Notes: generated by a model from the letters alone, not told the origin. Counted from the stretch's first letter, positions 8,607-19,802 are shown. The stretch is DNA of 64,000 nucleotides from Halovibrio variabilis (GCF_007991175.1 NZ_BJXV01000009.1:1-64000); one strand, 5' to 3'. Program-made: numbers and translations.

Positions 8607-10100
8607 TCACTGCACAGGAGAAACAAAAGACTCCCCCATAGGACGCGTGCGGATACCCGGCGCTAAGTAGCGCCAGGGCAGCTCACTAGGGTCAGCCGCC
8701 ATCGGGCCAGGCGATTTAGCAATCAAGATGGCTGAGGCGATAGGTTGAAAATCGGCACGGAAATGCACCGAGCTTTTGAGCACTAAAATCTTCTTCAGCT
8801 CAGGCTCAATACCCACCATGCGCAGCAGGTTGCGATCCAGCAATTGCGTCTTGCGACTGGTCACCAGGATCACGACACCATCGACTCTTAGCTGCGCGCT
8901 GGGACCTAGGTCTACTTGATTGCCGTGCATCATTGGGCCGTCGTACCGACAGCGTCCATCGCTCAGCCGAACCACCTCAAACTCTGCCTCTACTGGCGCA
9001 TCGCCAACACTAGGCTCGCCCCCCAATGCTAAAAAGAGATGCGCACCCACACCCGCAGCGTGTGCTTTGGCAGCCGCCTCCGGATCACAGATCAACCCCA
9101 AGGCGGCGTTTTGGGCATCCGCTTCAATCAGCGCACGCAACATACCGGTGGTGGTTGCATCTCCCCCGGCACCTGGGTTGTCCTGGGTATCGGCGATAAC
9201 CACTGGCTTGCTTTCACCACTCGCAAGCCGCATCGCTTCAGCAACAGCCTCTTTAGGCGTCAGGAAAGGGACTTGCCAATGGGGTTCAAGAGTGACGATT
9301 TCGTCAGCAAGCCTTGCCACTTCAGTCTGTAATAGCTCGCGGTCAGGCCCGTGCCCCCACACTACTGGCCCGCATTCAGCAAAGTCGGCCGCAGGGAAGC
9401 CAGCGGCGAATGAGCAAATGCCGTTACTGCACCGGTCATGCTCGACAAGCCCGTGATAGACACCCTGGGCGGGTTCAAGAAAGGTGCTACCAGCGGAGAT
9501 AGGAATAAGGAAAGGAATTCGCCGCGACACGAGGTGTAATTGCTCGCCATCGAAGATGCGTTTGAGCAGTCCCATTGTGAGGGCGCCCGTTTCAGCCATA
9601 TCCACATGCGGATAAGTGCGAAAGGCCACTAGGCCCGAAGCGGCTTCAAGCATGCGCTGGGTAACATTAGCGTGAAGGTCAAGGCTAGCCACTATTGGCA
9701 TCTCACTGCCGACGATCTTACGCAATCTAGCGAGTAATTCACCTTCGCCATCTGCAAGATGTTCGCAAACCATCGCCCCGTGCAAATCGAGATAAATAGC
9801 GTCAAAACTGTCTGATGCGGCAGCAGCCGTTATTTCACCGGAAATACGCTCGAAGGCCTCCTGAGTCACATGCGCCGAAGGGCTTGCTGCTGCCCATATC
9901 ACCGGGAAAACCTGATGCCCATCGGCTAAGGCAGCAGTGATAAACCCTCCAATCGGTATATTTACTTTTTCTAACTTAAATATCTCATCGGCTCGACATA
10001 GAGCAGGGAACCCTCCCCCCTGAACAAAGCTTGAGTAGCCCGCCCTGGTAGGCGCGAAGGTATTGGTTTCATGCTGAAAACCTGCGATCAAGATATTCAT
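8607..10100 (-). CDS. M81-family metallopeptidase (MlrC-like)
   Basis: This 497-residue protein is related to MlrC, the Sphingomonas enzyme that degrades linearised microcystin. The N terminus reads MNILIAGFQHETNTFAPT, the family hallmark. Likely zinc-ligand motifs are DLHGAM, SLDLHANVT and YPHVDMAETG, and the C-terminal domain carries DTQDNPGAGGDATT. AGGAG lies six bases before the ATG. It is the first gene of the operon, followed after 57 bases by the substrate-binding protein. The family is broadly distributed in proteobacteria, often next to peptide ABC importers, and true microcystin degradation should not be assumed. A cytoplasmic peptidase acting on imported small or unusual peptides fits the context. 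Confidence 0.88.
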   Translation of the reverse strand: MNILIAGFQHETNTFAPTRAGYSSFVQGGGFPALCRADEIFKLEKVNIPIGGFITAALADGHQVFPVIWAAASPSAHVTQEAFERISGEITAAAASDSFDAIYLDLHGAMVCEHLADGEGELLARLRKIVGSEMPIVASLDLHANVTQRMLEAASGLVAFRTYPHVDMAETGALTMGLLKRIFDGEQLHLVSRRIPFLIPISAGSTFLEPAQGVYHGLVEHDRCSNGICSFAAGFPAADFAECGPVVWGHGPDRELLQTEVARLADEIVTLEPHWQVPFLTPKEAVAEAMRLASGESKPVVIADTQDNPGAGGDATTTGMLRALIEADAQNAALGLICDPEAAAKAHAAGVGAHLFLALGGEPSVGDAPVEAEFEVVRLSDGRCRYDGPMMHGNQVDLGPSAQLRVDGVVILVTSRKTQLLDRNLLRMVGIEPELKKILVLKSSVHFRADFQPIASAILIAKSPGPMAADPSELPWRYLAPGIRTRPMGESFVSPVQ

Positions 10101-10235
10101 GCACCACTCCTAGACTTAGGTATATGACGCAGTGCAGCAGCATCATGTTTTTCACTCTAGGCGTGGCATAGACAGACATGCAATGACCGATGCATCATTA
10201 AAACGTTGCCCATTGAGCAACACTCGGAAAATTAA

Positions 10236-11189
10236 ATGGAAGCAGGCATGTCACAGCGTCTCTTATCAAGTAAGGAAGGATTTAATTCGCGTCGAATGCG
10301 CTATGCCTTTGAAGCCATTACACAAGGCTCCATACGCCGGGCAGCCGATAAACTCGACATCGAACCATCCGTGATCAGTCGTCAAATTGCCCGTTTGGAA
10401 GCCGAGCTCGGCGTAAAATTGCTGGAACGTCATGGGCGTGGGGTGCGCGCCACTGAAGCGGGGGAGTTGCTGCTGGATTTTCAGCGCGAGCGCCAAGCAG
10501 CGGAAACAGCTCTGTTAAGTGATTTTTCGGAGCTAGACAACCTCAGTAGAGGCACGCTACGTCTAGCGATTAGTGAAGGCTACAGCGCCACCTTGATGAG
10601 TGAAGTCATCAACACTTTTTCCCAACGACATCCGCAGCTGTTTTTTGAAGTAACCCACGCGAGCGTCAATCAGGTAGTTACTCGGGTGATGGAGGGAGAT
10701 GCTCACCTAGGGGTCGCTTATTCGCCGCACCTGCTACCGGGCGTTCAATCGATTGCCTCAGCGTGCCAACCCGTATGCGCGGTGATGCACCCCGACCATC
10801 CACTTAACCGTCTTCCCTTACCGTTGTCGCTTGATGATATTCTTCACTACCCGCTCGGGCTGATTTCCCAGGGCTATGGTTTACGTCAACTGGTTGACAC
10901 TGTAGAGGTCATCGACAAACGCCACTTCACGCCAAGCCTCGTCAGCAATTCATTAGCGACCCTGAAGCAGTACGTATCGGCAGGTCATGCGGTAACGTTT
11001 ATGCCGGCGGTGGCCCTCAGACATGAGCTCGCACGTGGCCAACTAGTAGCGCTAAGCATTGCTCACCCCATCTTTGCTGAGGCTGAATCGCATCTTATTG
11101 TGCGTCAGCACCGACCACTGTCATTGGCTGCTTCCCGGTTAATCGAAGAAATATGCAGCGTTTACCCTTTCGCCAGAACCTCGCTATGA
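10236..11189 (+). CDS. LysR-family transcriptional regulator
   Basis: A DNA-binding regulator of 317 residues (313 if it starts at the ATG at 10248, preceded by AGCAGG). The winged HTH spans ~20-80 and includes GSIRRAADKLDIEPSVISRQ and LEAELGVKLLER. The substrate-binding regulatory domain follows from ~107 with LRLAISEGYSATLMSEVI. It is transcribed divergently from the M81/ABC/M20 operon across 135 bases, the classic LysR arrangement. It therefore probably controls that operon, and its effector may be the imported compound or a breakdown product. No operator was confidently identified. Confidence 0.9.
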   Translation: MEAGMSQRLLSSKEGFNSRRMRYAFEAITQGSIRRAADKLDIEPSVISRQIARLEAELGVKLLERHGRGVRATEAGELLLDFQRERQAAETALLSDFSELDNLSRGTLRLAISEGYSATLMSEVINTFSQRHPQLFFEVTHASVNQVVTRVMEGDAHLGVAYSPHLLPGVQSIASACQPVCAVMHPDHPLNRLPLPLSLDDILHYPLGLISQGYGLRQLVDTVEVIDKRHFTPSLVSNSLATLKQYVSAGHAVTFMPAVALRHELARGQLVALSIAHPIFAEAESHLIVRQHRPLSLAASRLIEEICSVYPFARTSL

Positions 11190-11294
11190 GACTTCGTCGA
11201 CACGACTGACTTCAAGCGAGTAGTCGAGTATCCTATCGCCTCTTTGCTGGGCCGCTCTCAGCACCTTCTACCACTAGCGAAACGTTTCTACCTC

Positions 11295-12326
11295 ATGCAG
11301 CGCTCCGATTTCTATTACCAGTTACCCGACGAGCTAATTGCTCGCTACCCTTCTGAGCAGCGTAGCGACTGCCGTTTGCTGTGCGTGGATGGCCAAAGCG
11401 GTGCGCTGGAACATCGCCGCTTTCCCGATTTGCTCGAGCTTCTGGAGCCGGGCGACCTCTTGGTGTTTAACGATACCCGGGTGATTCCGGCGCGCCTGCA
11501 CGGCCATAAAGCCAGCGGTGGCAAGGTGGAGATGCTGCTTGAACGCCCGCTGGATGCTCACCGTGGCTTAGCGCATATCCGTTCGAGCAAATCGCCCAAG
11601 CCCGGTACCGAGCTGATTTTCGAGGGCGATGTCCACGCCATTGTGGAAGGCCGGCGTGATGCGCTGTTTGAGCTGCGCTTTTTAGGTGAAACGCCAATGA
11701 TCGCGCTGCTCGAAAAATACGGCCATATGCCACTGCCGCCCTATATTACCCGCGAAGACGAACTCAGCGACCGAGAACGTTATCAAACCGTGTATGCGCG
11801 GCGTGATGGCGCGGTGGCGGCGCCGACCGCAGGGCTGCACTTTGATCAGCCACTGCTGGATGCACTGGCGGATAAAGGTATCAAGCGCACCTTTGTGACC
11901 CTGCATGTCGGCGCGGGCACCTTTCAGCCGGTGCGCGTCGACAATATTCTTGAACACCACATGCACAGCGAATGGATTGAAGTTACCGAAGCCACCTGCC
12001 AACAGGTGCGCGAGACGCTAGCGGCGGGCAAGCGCGTGGTGGCGGTCGGCACCACCAGCGTACGCTGCCTGGAAAGCGCCTGCCAAAAGAGCAGCGATGG
12101 ACAGATAGCGCCTTACAGTGGCGATACCGACATTTTCATTTATCCCGGTTACCAATGGCGCTGTGTGGATGCTTTAATTACCAACTTTCATTTGCCTGAA
12201 TCGACGCTGCTAATGCTGGTGTCTGCTTTTGCTGGCTACGAGACCATCATGCATGCCTACCAACGGGCAGTGGCCGAACGCTATGCATTTTTTAGTTATG
12301 GCGATGCCATGCTGCTGACCCGCTAG
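11295..12326 (+). CDS. queA: tRNA preQ1 ribosyltransferase-isomerase QueA
   Basis: QueA transfers the ribosyl part of S-adenosylmethionine to preQ1 in tRNA, forming epoxyqueuosine. The protein begins [19 protein letters not shown], matching the family start, so I place the start at 11295 rather than an ATG 17 codons upstream. Recognisable blocks include [15 protein letters not shown], the middle domain, [21 protein letters not shown]-like residues and [18 protein letters not shown]. Its 343 residues are slightly shorter than in E. coli. It is followed by tgt with about 80 bases between, the usual queuosine pair. Confidence 0.96.
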   Translation: MQRSDFYYQLPDELIARYPSEQRSDCRLLCVDGQSGALEHRRFPDLLELLEPGDLLVFNDTRVIPARLHGHKASGGKVEMLLERPLDAHRGLAHIRSSKSPKPGTELIFEGDVHAIVEGRRDALFELRFLGETPMIALLEKYGHMPLPPYITREDELSDRERYQTVYARRDGAVAAPTAGLHFDQPLLDALADKGIKRTFVTLHVGAGTFQPVRVDNILEHHMHSEWIEVTEATCQQVRETLAAGKRVVAVGTTSVRCLESACQKSSDGQIAPYSGDTDIFIYPGYQWRCVDALITNFHLPESTLLMLVSAFAGYETIMHAYQRAVAERYAFFSYGDAMLLTR

Positions 12327-13535
<1,209 letters not shown>

Positions 13536-13698
13536 CGGCGTGCGCTGGCTTTTCAGACAAACCAGACAGGCCCTAGCGAATTAATCGCCACACGCTCTGG
13601 CGCGTGGTTTAAACTGTTCGACCACTATGCATTTTAAATACGTGCATTCTAAATACGCACTCTAAACAAGACGTTTTCTAACTCAGGAGCTCTCTGCA

Positions 13699-14025
13699 AT
13701 GCTGGATTTCTTTATCTCACCAGCCCATGCCCAAGACGCCGGTGCTGGCGGTGGCATCGCGCAAATTGTCATGCTGGTCGGCTTCGTGCTGATTTTCTAC
13801 TTTCTGCTCTGGCGCCCGCAGGCCAAACGCGCCAAGCAGCACAAGCAGTTGGTCTCCAATCTGGATAAAGGCGATGAGATCGTCATTGGCGGCGGTTTGG
13901 TGGGACGCATCACCAAAGTCAACGATGAGTTTCTGACCATCGAGATTTCTGAAGGCACCGAAGTTAACGTGCAGAAAAATGCCGTTGCCGCCGTACTGCC
14001 TAAAGGCACTATCAAGTCCATCTAA
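13699..14025 (+). CDS. yajC: Sec translocon accessory subunit YajC
   Basis: A small single-pass inner-membrane protein of 108 residues that associates with SecDF-SecYEG. After a short periplasmic start (ISPAHAQDAGAGGG) comes one TM helix (~22-40), then RPQAKRAKQHK and the cytoplasmic domain with LDKGDEIVIGGGLVGRI and ISEGTEVNVQKNAVAAVLPKG. AGGAG lies nine bases before the ATG. It is the first gene of yajC-secD-secF. Confidence 0.96.
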   Translation: MLDFFISPAHAQDAGAGGGIAQIVMLVGFVLIFYFLLWRPQAKRAKQHKQLVSNLDKGDEIVIGGGLVGRITKVNDEFLTIEISEGTEVNVQKNAVAAVLPKGTIKSI

Positions 14026-14157
14026 TCCTAGCGTTGCCCCTGCCGACCCAGTGCCAGCCACCCCGGCAGGGGTGACATGGTATCAATGATGGTGAACTTT
14101 GCTGTGCACGGCGAGTCCGTGCACAGCATTCCGTTTGTAATTGAAGGCAGGGCTTGC

Positions 14158-16011
14158 ATGCTCAACCGTTACCCCCTGTGGAAGTATCTGCTGATACTGG
14201 TCGTCCTGGTGGTTGGCCTTATCTACTCGCTTCCCAATCTATTCCCCGCAGATCCCGCTATCCAAATTAGCAACGCTCAAGGTGACTCGCTAAGTGCGCG
14301 CCAGATAGAACGCGTTGAAGACGCTTTGATCGAGAACGGCATTGACATCAAAGCAATCGAAGAAAACAACGGCCAGTGGTTAATCCGTCTTCGTCATGAC
14401 GACGACCAGCTCGATGCACGCGATATTGCCGCTGACATAGTCGACGGTGACACGACCGTGGCGCTCAATCTTGCCGAAGCAACGCCTGAGTGGCTACAAG
14501 CCTTCTCTGCCTCACCCATGACGCTAGGCCTGGATTTGCGCGGTGGCGTGCACTTCCTGCTCGAAGTGGACATGGACGCCGCGCTGACCCAGCGCCTGGA
14601 AGTCAACGCCAGCGCCATGCGCGAACTGCTGCGCAATGAGCGCATTCGCTACCGCAATACCGATATCGAAGAACGCTCGCTATCGATCGACTTTGCCAGC
14701 GCCGAAGACCGCGATACGGCGCGCCGCCTGATTAGCCGCGACTTCCCGGAGTTTGAGTACACCAGCGAAGGCGATGGTCGTGCTTCAACGCTGGAAATGA
14801 CGCTTAGCGATCAATCGGTTAACGAAATCCAGGACTACGCGGTTAACCAGAACTTGACCACGCTGCGCAACCGGGTCGACGAGCTGGGTGTGGCAGAGCC
14901 TATGGTCCAACGCCAAGGCCCCAACCAAATTGTCGTTGAACTGCCGGGCATCCAGGACACCGTGGCCGCCAAGCGCATTGTGGGCGCCACTGCCAACCTG
15001 GAATTCCGCCTGGAAGCCCGCCCCGATGCGCCGAATAACGAAACGGAAACCTTTACGTTTCGGAATCAGCCATCGCGAACTGCCGAGCTAATGCGCGATG
15101 TGATTATTACCGGCGACAGCGTTTCGAACGCGAGCAATAGCTTTGACCAAAACGGCCGCCCGCAGGTCAACATTGACCTGGATGGGACCGGCGGCACGCT
15201 GATGAATCGCGCCACGCGCACCAATATTGGTCGCAATATGGCAGTGTTGTTCATCGAGCATAAGAGCGAAAACACGGCAGTGGTCGACCCGGAAACGGGC
15301 GAAGAGACGATGGAGCGTGAAACCTATGTTGAGCGCGGCATCATCAGCTTGGCCACTATCCAAAGTGCGCTGGGCAACAGCTTTCGGATTACCGGTTTAG
15401 ACTCGCCAACAGAAGCGGCGGAGCTTGCCCTGCTGCTGCGCTCTGGCTCCCTGGCGGCGCCCATCTACTTCGTGCAAGAGCGCACCATTGGCCCCAGCCT
15501 GGGCGCTGAAAACATTGAGCGTGGTCTGCTGTCGGTGCAAATTGGCCTGCTGCTGGTCGTGCTGTTTATGCTGGTGCGTTACAAAGTGTTTGGTGTGTTT
15601 GCCAACATTGCCTTGGCACTCAACCTGACCCTGCTGGTCGCGGTGATGTCGATGCTGGGCGCCACCCTGACGCTACCGGGCATTGCTGGCATTGTGTTAA
15701 CGCTGGGCATGGCGGTAGACGCCAACGTGCTAATTTTCGAGCGAATACGCGAAGAGTTACGTAACGGCCTGTCGGTTCAACAGGCGATAAAAGCCGGTTA
15801 TGAGCGCGCCTTTACCTCCATCGTTGACGCCAATATCACCACGCTGCTGGTGGCCGTTATCCTGTTCTCGATTGGCACCGGCCCGGTGAAAGGGTTTGCC
15901 GTCACGCTTTCTATCGGCATTTTGACATCGCTGTTCACCGCGCTAATGGTGACACGCGCCATGGTCAACTTGACCTATGGCAGCAAACCCGTCAAAAAGC
16001 TGTGGATCTAA
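14158..16011 (+). CDS. secD: Protein translocase subunit SecD
   Basis: SecD works with SecF and uses the proton gradient to complete Sec-dependent export on the periplasmic side. I chose 14158 because AGGG is seven bases upstream and the protein then begins MLNRYPLWKYLLI; the frame is open further back. After TM1 there is the large periplasmic region, including the P1 motif GLDLRGGVHFLLEVDMD, and RVDELGVAEPMVQRQG. Five more TM helices at the C terminus include the D5-type motif VDANVLIFERIREEL with the functionally important aspartate. The length of 617 residues is typical. Confidence 0.96.
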   Translation: MLNRYPLWKYLLILVVLVVGLIYSLPNLFPADPAIQISNAQGDSLSARQIERVEDALIENGIDIKAIEENNGQWLIRLRHDDDQLDARDIAADIVDGDTTVALNLAEATPEWLQAFSASPMTLGLDLRGGVHFLLEVDMDAALTQRLEVNASAMRELLRNERIRYRNTDIEERSLSIDFASAEDRDTARRLISRDFPEFEYTSEGDGRASTLEMTLSDQSVNEIQDYAVNQNLTTLRNRVDELGVAEPMVQRQGPNQIVVELPGIQDTVAAKRIVGATANLEFRLEARPDAPNNETETFTFRNQPSRTAELMRDVIITGDSVSNASNSFDQNGRPQVNIDLDGTGGTLMNRATRTNIGRNMAVLFIEHKSENTAVVDPETGEETMERETYVERGIISLATIQSALGNSFRITGLDSPTEAAELALLLRSGSLAAPIYFVQERTIGPSLGAENIERGLLSVQIGLLLVVLFMLVRYKVFGVFANIALALNLTLLVAVMSMLGATLTLPGIAGIVLTLGMAVDANVLIFERIREELRNGLSVQQAIKAGYERAFTSIVDANITTLLVAVILFSIGTGPVKGFAVTLSIGILTSLFTALMVTRAMVNLTYGSKPVKKLWI

Positions 16012-16044
16012 CCACGTGCTTAGCCCAGAACTTAAGAGGTGGTA

Positions 16045-16971
16045 ATGAAACCCCTATCACACCTGCAAATCGACTTTATGGGGCGGCGCAACATCGCGTT
16101 TGTCGCCTCTGCTGTGCTACTGATCGTGTCGATTGGCGCTATTTTGCTTCAGCAGCTCAACCTGGGCCTGGACTTTACCGGCGGCACATTGGTTGAGGTG
16201 CGCTACGGCACGGCGCCCTCACTCGATGCCATTCGTGTTCTACTCGAAGAGAACGGCTTCCAAGACGTCTCGGTGCAAACCTTCGGCGCATCCACCGAAG
16301 TACTGATCCGCCTGCAGCAGGCGTTTGACGCCGATGTGGGTGGCGAGGTCGTTAACTTGCTGCGCTCCAGTGGCGATAGCGTCGACCTTGTGCGCTCTGA
16401 GTTTGTTGGCTCCCAAGTCGGTGACCAACTGCGCGACCAGAGCGGGCTGGGTCTGTTGGTAGCGCTGGGCGTGGTGATGCTTTACGTGGCTTTCCGCTTC
16501 CAGTACAAGTTTGCGATTGGTGCACTGCTGGCATTAATGCACGATGTGATCATCGTGGTGGGCGTGTTCGCGCTGTTTCAGCTCGACTTCGACCTCACCG
16601 TGCTGGCGGCCATTCTGGCGGTGATCGGCTACTCGTTGAACGACACTATCGTGGTTTATGACCGCGTTCGTGAAGCAATCCGCACCTCGCGGATCGACGA
16701 TATGCCGCAGATCTTCAACGAAGCGATTAACGCCACGCTGTCACGCACCCTGGCAACCTCGGGCACTACTCTGCTGGTACTGCTCGCGCTGCTACTGCTG
16801 GGTGGCGATATGATTGAAAACTTTGCCATTGCGCTGTTAATCGGCATCGTGGTGGGTACGTTCTCGTCTGTCTATATTGCCGCGGCGTTGTTGCTACCGC
16901 TGAAACTCTCGCGGGAAGATTTGATCCCCACCAAGAAAGAGCTCGACGAAGAAGAGGAAGAGCTGCCTTAA
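16045..16971 (+). CDS. secF: Protein translocase subunit SecF
   Basis: Partner of SecD. It has 308 residues from the ATG at 16045, which has AGAGG five bases before it; a GTG two codons upstream is unlikely. The first TM helix is at ~18-38 and is followed by NLGLDFTGGTLVEVRY in the periplasmic domain. Five more helices carry the DVIIVVGVFALF and YSLNDTIVVYDRVREAIR motifs. The tail is acidic (DEEEEELP). A strong bidirectional terminator follows. Confidence 0.96.
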   Translation: MKPLSHLQIDFMGRRNIAFVASAVLLIVSIGAILLQQLNLGLDFTGGTLVEVRYGTAPSLDAIRVLLEENGFQDVSVQTFGASTEVLIRLQQAFDADVGGEVVNLLRSSGDSVDLVRSEFVGSQVGDQLRDQSGLGLLVALGVVMLYVAFRFQYKFAIGALLALMHDVIIVVGVFALFQLDFDLTVLAAILAVIGYSLNDTIVVYDRVREAIRTSRIDDMPQIFNEAINATLSRTLATSGTTLLVLLALLLLGGDMIENFAIALLIGIVVGTFSSVYIAAALLLPLKLSREDLIPTKKELDEEEEELP

Positions 16972-17004
16972 CGATCTCTTTACCGCCTATTTATCAAGCC
17001 TACA

Positions 17005-17040
17005 AAAATGCCCCTGCTGGGAAACCAGCAGGGGCATTTT
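17005..17040. terminator. Bidirectional Rho-independent terminator
   Basis: A 16-pair perfect stem (17005-17020 with 17025-17040) closed by a GAAA tetraloop, flanked by A-run on the left and T-run on the right. It can stop transcription of secF from the left and of the suhB-like gene from the right. Confidence 0.93.
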
Positions 17041-17072
17041 TTATTCGCCGTAAACGGCTTAGGCAGCGCTAA

Positions 17073-17867
17073 TCAGAAGTGCGGCGACAGCTGCTTAATC
17101 AGCGCCTTGTAAAGACGCGGACCGGCAGCCATTAGCTGGCCTTCCACTTTCACGCTCGGCTGACCGTCAGGGGTCCCCATCAAGGCGCCCGCTTCTTTCA
17201 AAAACAGCGTGCCGACCTGCATTTCCTGCTCTTCCAGGCCGAGCACGAATGCGCTATCGACGCGGCCGCAGGCCAATTCGCACAGATCTAACAGGCCGCT
17301 ACCGGTGGCCAGCAGGGTTTCTACCTGCGGCGCTAACTGCTGGGTAATGGTTAAGTAGGCAGGCAGATGACGGGTACGCAGCGAGGCTTCCGGCAGGCTC
17401 ATGGCCATGCGCGTGCCGCTGATGGCAGTCGGCTTACTAACGCGCATACGCTTGTCATTATGCTGGGCGCCGCGACCACGGCTGGCGATATATTCGTCGT
17501 CGGCGAAGGGGGGGATGATGACCGCGTGCTCGGGGCGACCTTTGATAAGACACACCACTGAGAGTGCAAAGCCCTTACCCGCGACGGCTAAGTTAGAGTA
17601 ACCGTGCATGGGTTCGATTTTCCAGACGATATCGGCGCCTTCGCCTTCGCCCGCTCGATGCGGGGTAAAGCGGCCGATAACACCGTGCTGGGGATAGCCG
17701 CGCTCCAACTGCTGAACAATCGTCGCTTCGGCCTTGCGCGCCGTCTCGTCGAGCAGGCGGTCAAGGTTAAATTCATCGTGAGCGTTTTCAATGCGTTCGC
17801 GTACGCGCAGGAAGTGTTCAACACCGCTGCGCGCTGCGCGCAACGTAAATTGGACCATCGGATTCAT
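17073..17867 (-). CDS. SuhB-like inositol-monophosphatase-fold protein with degenerate active site
   Basis: The 264-residue length, the start MNPMVQFTLRAAR and the blocks RGRGAQHNDKRMRV, LLDLCELACGRVDSAF and FLKEAGALM place this in the SuhB family. The catalytic metal ligands are gone, however. The GEE-type first motif is replaced by GRFT (65-68). The DPLDGTTN motif has become EPMHGYSN (85-92), so both aspartates are lost. The WDxAAG motif is now QEMQVG (214-219). Phosphatase activity is therefore unlikely. SuhB in E. coli has a separate role with NusA/NusG and RNA polymerase in rRNA antitermination, which does not need catalysis. Retention of that role here is an inference. It is divergent from trmJ, as suhB often is. 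Confidence 0.85.
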   Translation of the reverse strand: MNPMVQFTLRAARSGVEHFLRVRERIENAHDEFNLDRLLDETARKAEATIVQQLERGYPQHGVIGRFTPHRAGEGEGADIVWKIEPMHGYSNLAVAGKGFALSVVCLIKGRPEHAVIIPPFADDEYIASRGRGAQHNDKRMRVSKPTAISGTRMAMSLPEASLRTRHLPAYLTITQQLAPQVETLLATGSGLLDLCELACGRVDSAFVLGLEEQEMQVGTLFLKEAGALMGTPDGQPSVKVEGQLMAAGPRLYKALIKQLSPHF

Positions 17868-18061
17868 GGTTGGGCCTTGTCACAGTGATGTTAAAGAACG
17901 TGATGCTAATAATAGAGCATTAGTAGGCGTAGGTGCCGCCTTTGGCGCGCAATTCTAGCAGACCGCTCTCGGGCATGCCATCGACTCATGCTAGACTGCG
18001 CGTTTTACGCCCTTATGATTACCTACTCTTATTAACAGATTCTTATTCACCGAGCCTTATC

Positions 18062-18826
18062 ATGCTTGAACGCATTCGCATTGTTTTAATCGGCACCAGC
18101 CATCCTGGCAACATCGGCGGCGTCGCCCGTGCGATGCACAACATGGGCCTGGCAGAGCTAGCCCTGGTCGCCCCGCGCTGCGAGGTGATCACTCAGGACA
18201 GCATTTCCCGGGCGTCCGGCGCCGATCATTTGCTTCACCAGGCCCAGGTGCACGCCACCCTGGAGGAAGCGGTGGCCGACTGCACCTGGACCGTAGGCGC
18301 CAGTGCACGCTCGCGCACCCTGCCCTGGCCAATGCTCTCGCCCAGGGAGTTAGCTGACCGTCTGCCCGCCGAATGCCAGGCGGTTGAATCCCGCGTGGCG
18401 CTGGTATTTGGCCGCGAAGACAGCGGCCTTACCAACGCCGAACTGCAGCGCTGCCACGCCCACGTGCACATTCCCACCAATACCGAATTTAGTTCGCTCA
18501 ATTTGGCCGCTGCCGTGCAGGTGCTCGCCTATGAGTGCCGCATGGCCTGGCTAAATCAAGCAGATGGCCAAGCGGATGCGCCCCCAGCCGTACCGAGCGA
18601 CGAGGATGACTTGGCCACCCACGCCGAGCTTGAGCGCTATTTTGAGCACTTGGAGCGCACGCTGATTGGCATTGATTTTCACGACCCTGCGCAACCTCGC
18701 CAGTTGATGGCACGACTGCGCCGTTTGTATTTACGTGCCCGCCCCGAGCGTATGGAAATGAATATTCTGCGCGGCATTTTATCGGCCACCGAGAAGGCCG
18801 CGCAGCATCAACAGCCGCGAGAGTGA
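18062..18826 (+). CDS. trmJ: tRNA (Cm32/Um32) methyltransferase TrmJ
   Basis: A SPOUT-class methyltransferase that 2'-O-methylates position 32 of several tRNAs. The 254-residue protein starts MLERIRIVLIGTSHPGNIGG at 18062; an upstream in-frame ATG at 17933 would add 43 residues unlike the family. The SAM-binding knot is seen as LVFGREDSGLTNAEL, PTNTEFSSLNLAAAVQVLAYE and the helical C-terminal part. It is divergent from the suhB-like gene and followed by cysE. Confidence 0.95.
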   Translation: MLERIRIVLIGTSHPGNIGGVARAMHNMGLAELALVAPRCEVITQDSISRASGADHLLHQAQVHATLEEAVADCTWTVGASARSRTLPWPMLSPRELADRLPAECQAVESRVALVFGREDSGLTNAELQRCHAHVHIPTNTEFSSLNLAAAVQVLAYECRMAWLNQADGQADAPPAVPSDEDDLATHAELERYFEHLERTLIGIDFHDPAQPRQLMARLRRLYLRARPERMEMNILRGILSATEKAAQHQQPRE

Positions 18827-18926
18827 GCCGCTAAACTTGAAGAGACTGCCACACGCCCCCACCATATTGAGTTCACTACTGTCTGTGACTCAGCGATGAT
18901 GGCCAAAAACCGCCCAAGGGATCCCC

Positions 18927-19802
18927 ATGTTTCAACGCCTGCGTGAAGATATCAATAGCGTTTTTGACCGCGACCCAGCCGCGCGTAACTTTCTTGAGGT
19001 GCTGACCAACTATCCCGGCCTGCACGCCCTACTGCTGCATCGCTGCGGCCACTGGCTGTGGCAGAAAAACCTCAAGTGGCTGGCCCGCTCGCTGTCGACG
19101 TTTGCACGCTGGCTCACCGGCATTGAAATCCACCCGGGCGCCACCATTGGCCGACGCTTTTTTATCGACCATGGCATGGGCGTGGTGATCGGTGAAACGG
19201 CCCGAGTAGGCAATAACGTCACGCTTTACCAGGGCGTTACCCTGGGCGGTACCAGCTGGAACAAAGGCAAGCGCCACCCCACCTTGGGCGATGGCGTGAT
19301 TGTCGGGGCGGGCGCCAAAATATTAGGCCCCTTCACCGTCGGCGCGGGGGCTAAAATCGGCTCTAACGCGGTCATCACCAAAGAAGTCCCCCCGGGGGCC
19401 ACCGTGGTGGGTATCCCCGGCAAAGTTGTTCAGCGTGCCGACCCTGATGTCGAAGAGGCGCTGGATGTTGACCCTGCCCGGCGCGAAGCCATCTGCCAGA
19501 AATTTGGCTTTGATGCCTACGGCGTCAGCCAGGACATGCCCGACCCCGTGGCCCGCTCCATGCAGGCCATGCTTGACCATATGCACGCCGTCGATGAGCG
19601 CATCGAGCGCATGTGCTCGACCCTGCGCAAACTGGATGCCAGCTACCGAGACGGGCAACTACCTGAGCTGCGTGACGAAGATTTCGCCGGCATTTTAGAC
19701 GAGCACGACACCGGTTGCCCCGGCGTTGGCAAGCGCTCGGCAGCCCCCTCGACAGAAGAGCCGGCGAGCGAGCAAGACACGATGCCGCCGCGTAATGGTT
19801 GA
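18927..19802 (+). CDS. cysE: Serine O-acetyltransferase CysE
   Basis: It makes O-acetylserine from serine and acetyl-CoA, the first committed step to cysteine. The N-terminal helical domain is short, and the left-handed parallel beta-helix starts near residue 68 ([20 protein letters not shown]) and continues through [22 protein letters not shown]. Catalytic His and Asp lie in FIDHGMG and the conserved preceding part. A long C-terminal tail of ~120 residues follows VVGIPGKVV, as in other CysE/EpsC-type enzymes. AAGGGA precedes the ATG. Its position just before iscR-iscS matches the need of the desulfurase for cysteine. Confidence 0.94.
   Translation: MFQRLREDINSVFDRDPAARNFLEVLTNYPGLHALLLHRCGHWLWQKNLKWLARSLSTFARWLTGIEIHPGATIGRRFFIDHGMGVVIGETARVGNNVTLYQGVTLGGTSWNKGKRHPTLGDGVIVGAGAKILGPFTVGAGAKIGSNAVITKEVPPGATVVGIPGKVVQRADPDVEEALDVDPARREAICQKFGFDAYGVSQDMPDPVARSMQAMLDHMHAVDERIERMCSTLRKLDASYRDGQLPELRDEDFAGILDEHDTGCPGVGKRSAAPSTEEPASEQDTMPPRNG

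Noticed and set aside
8920-9456. Plus-strand open frame of 178 codons
   Set aside because: It is antisense within the M81 peptidase gene, with a low-complexity Ser/Pro/Ala composition typical of shadow frames.
8607-10100. Specific microcystinase C (mlrC) with an mlrABCD locus
   Set aside because: Only the M81 family similarity is visible; mlrA, mlrB and mlrD are absent and the context is a general peptide importer.
17073-17867. Active inositol-1-monophosphatase
   Set aside because: All three metal-binding motifs are replaced, so the usual enzyme annotation is not supported.
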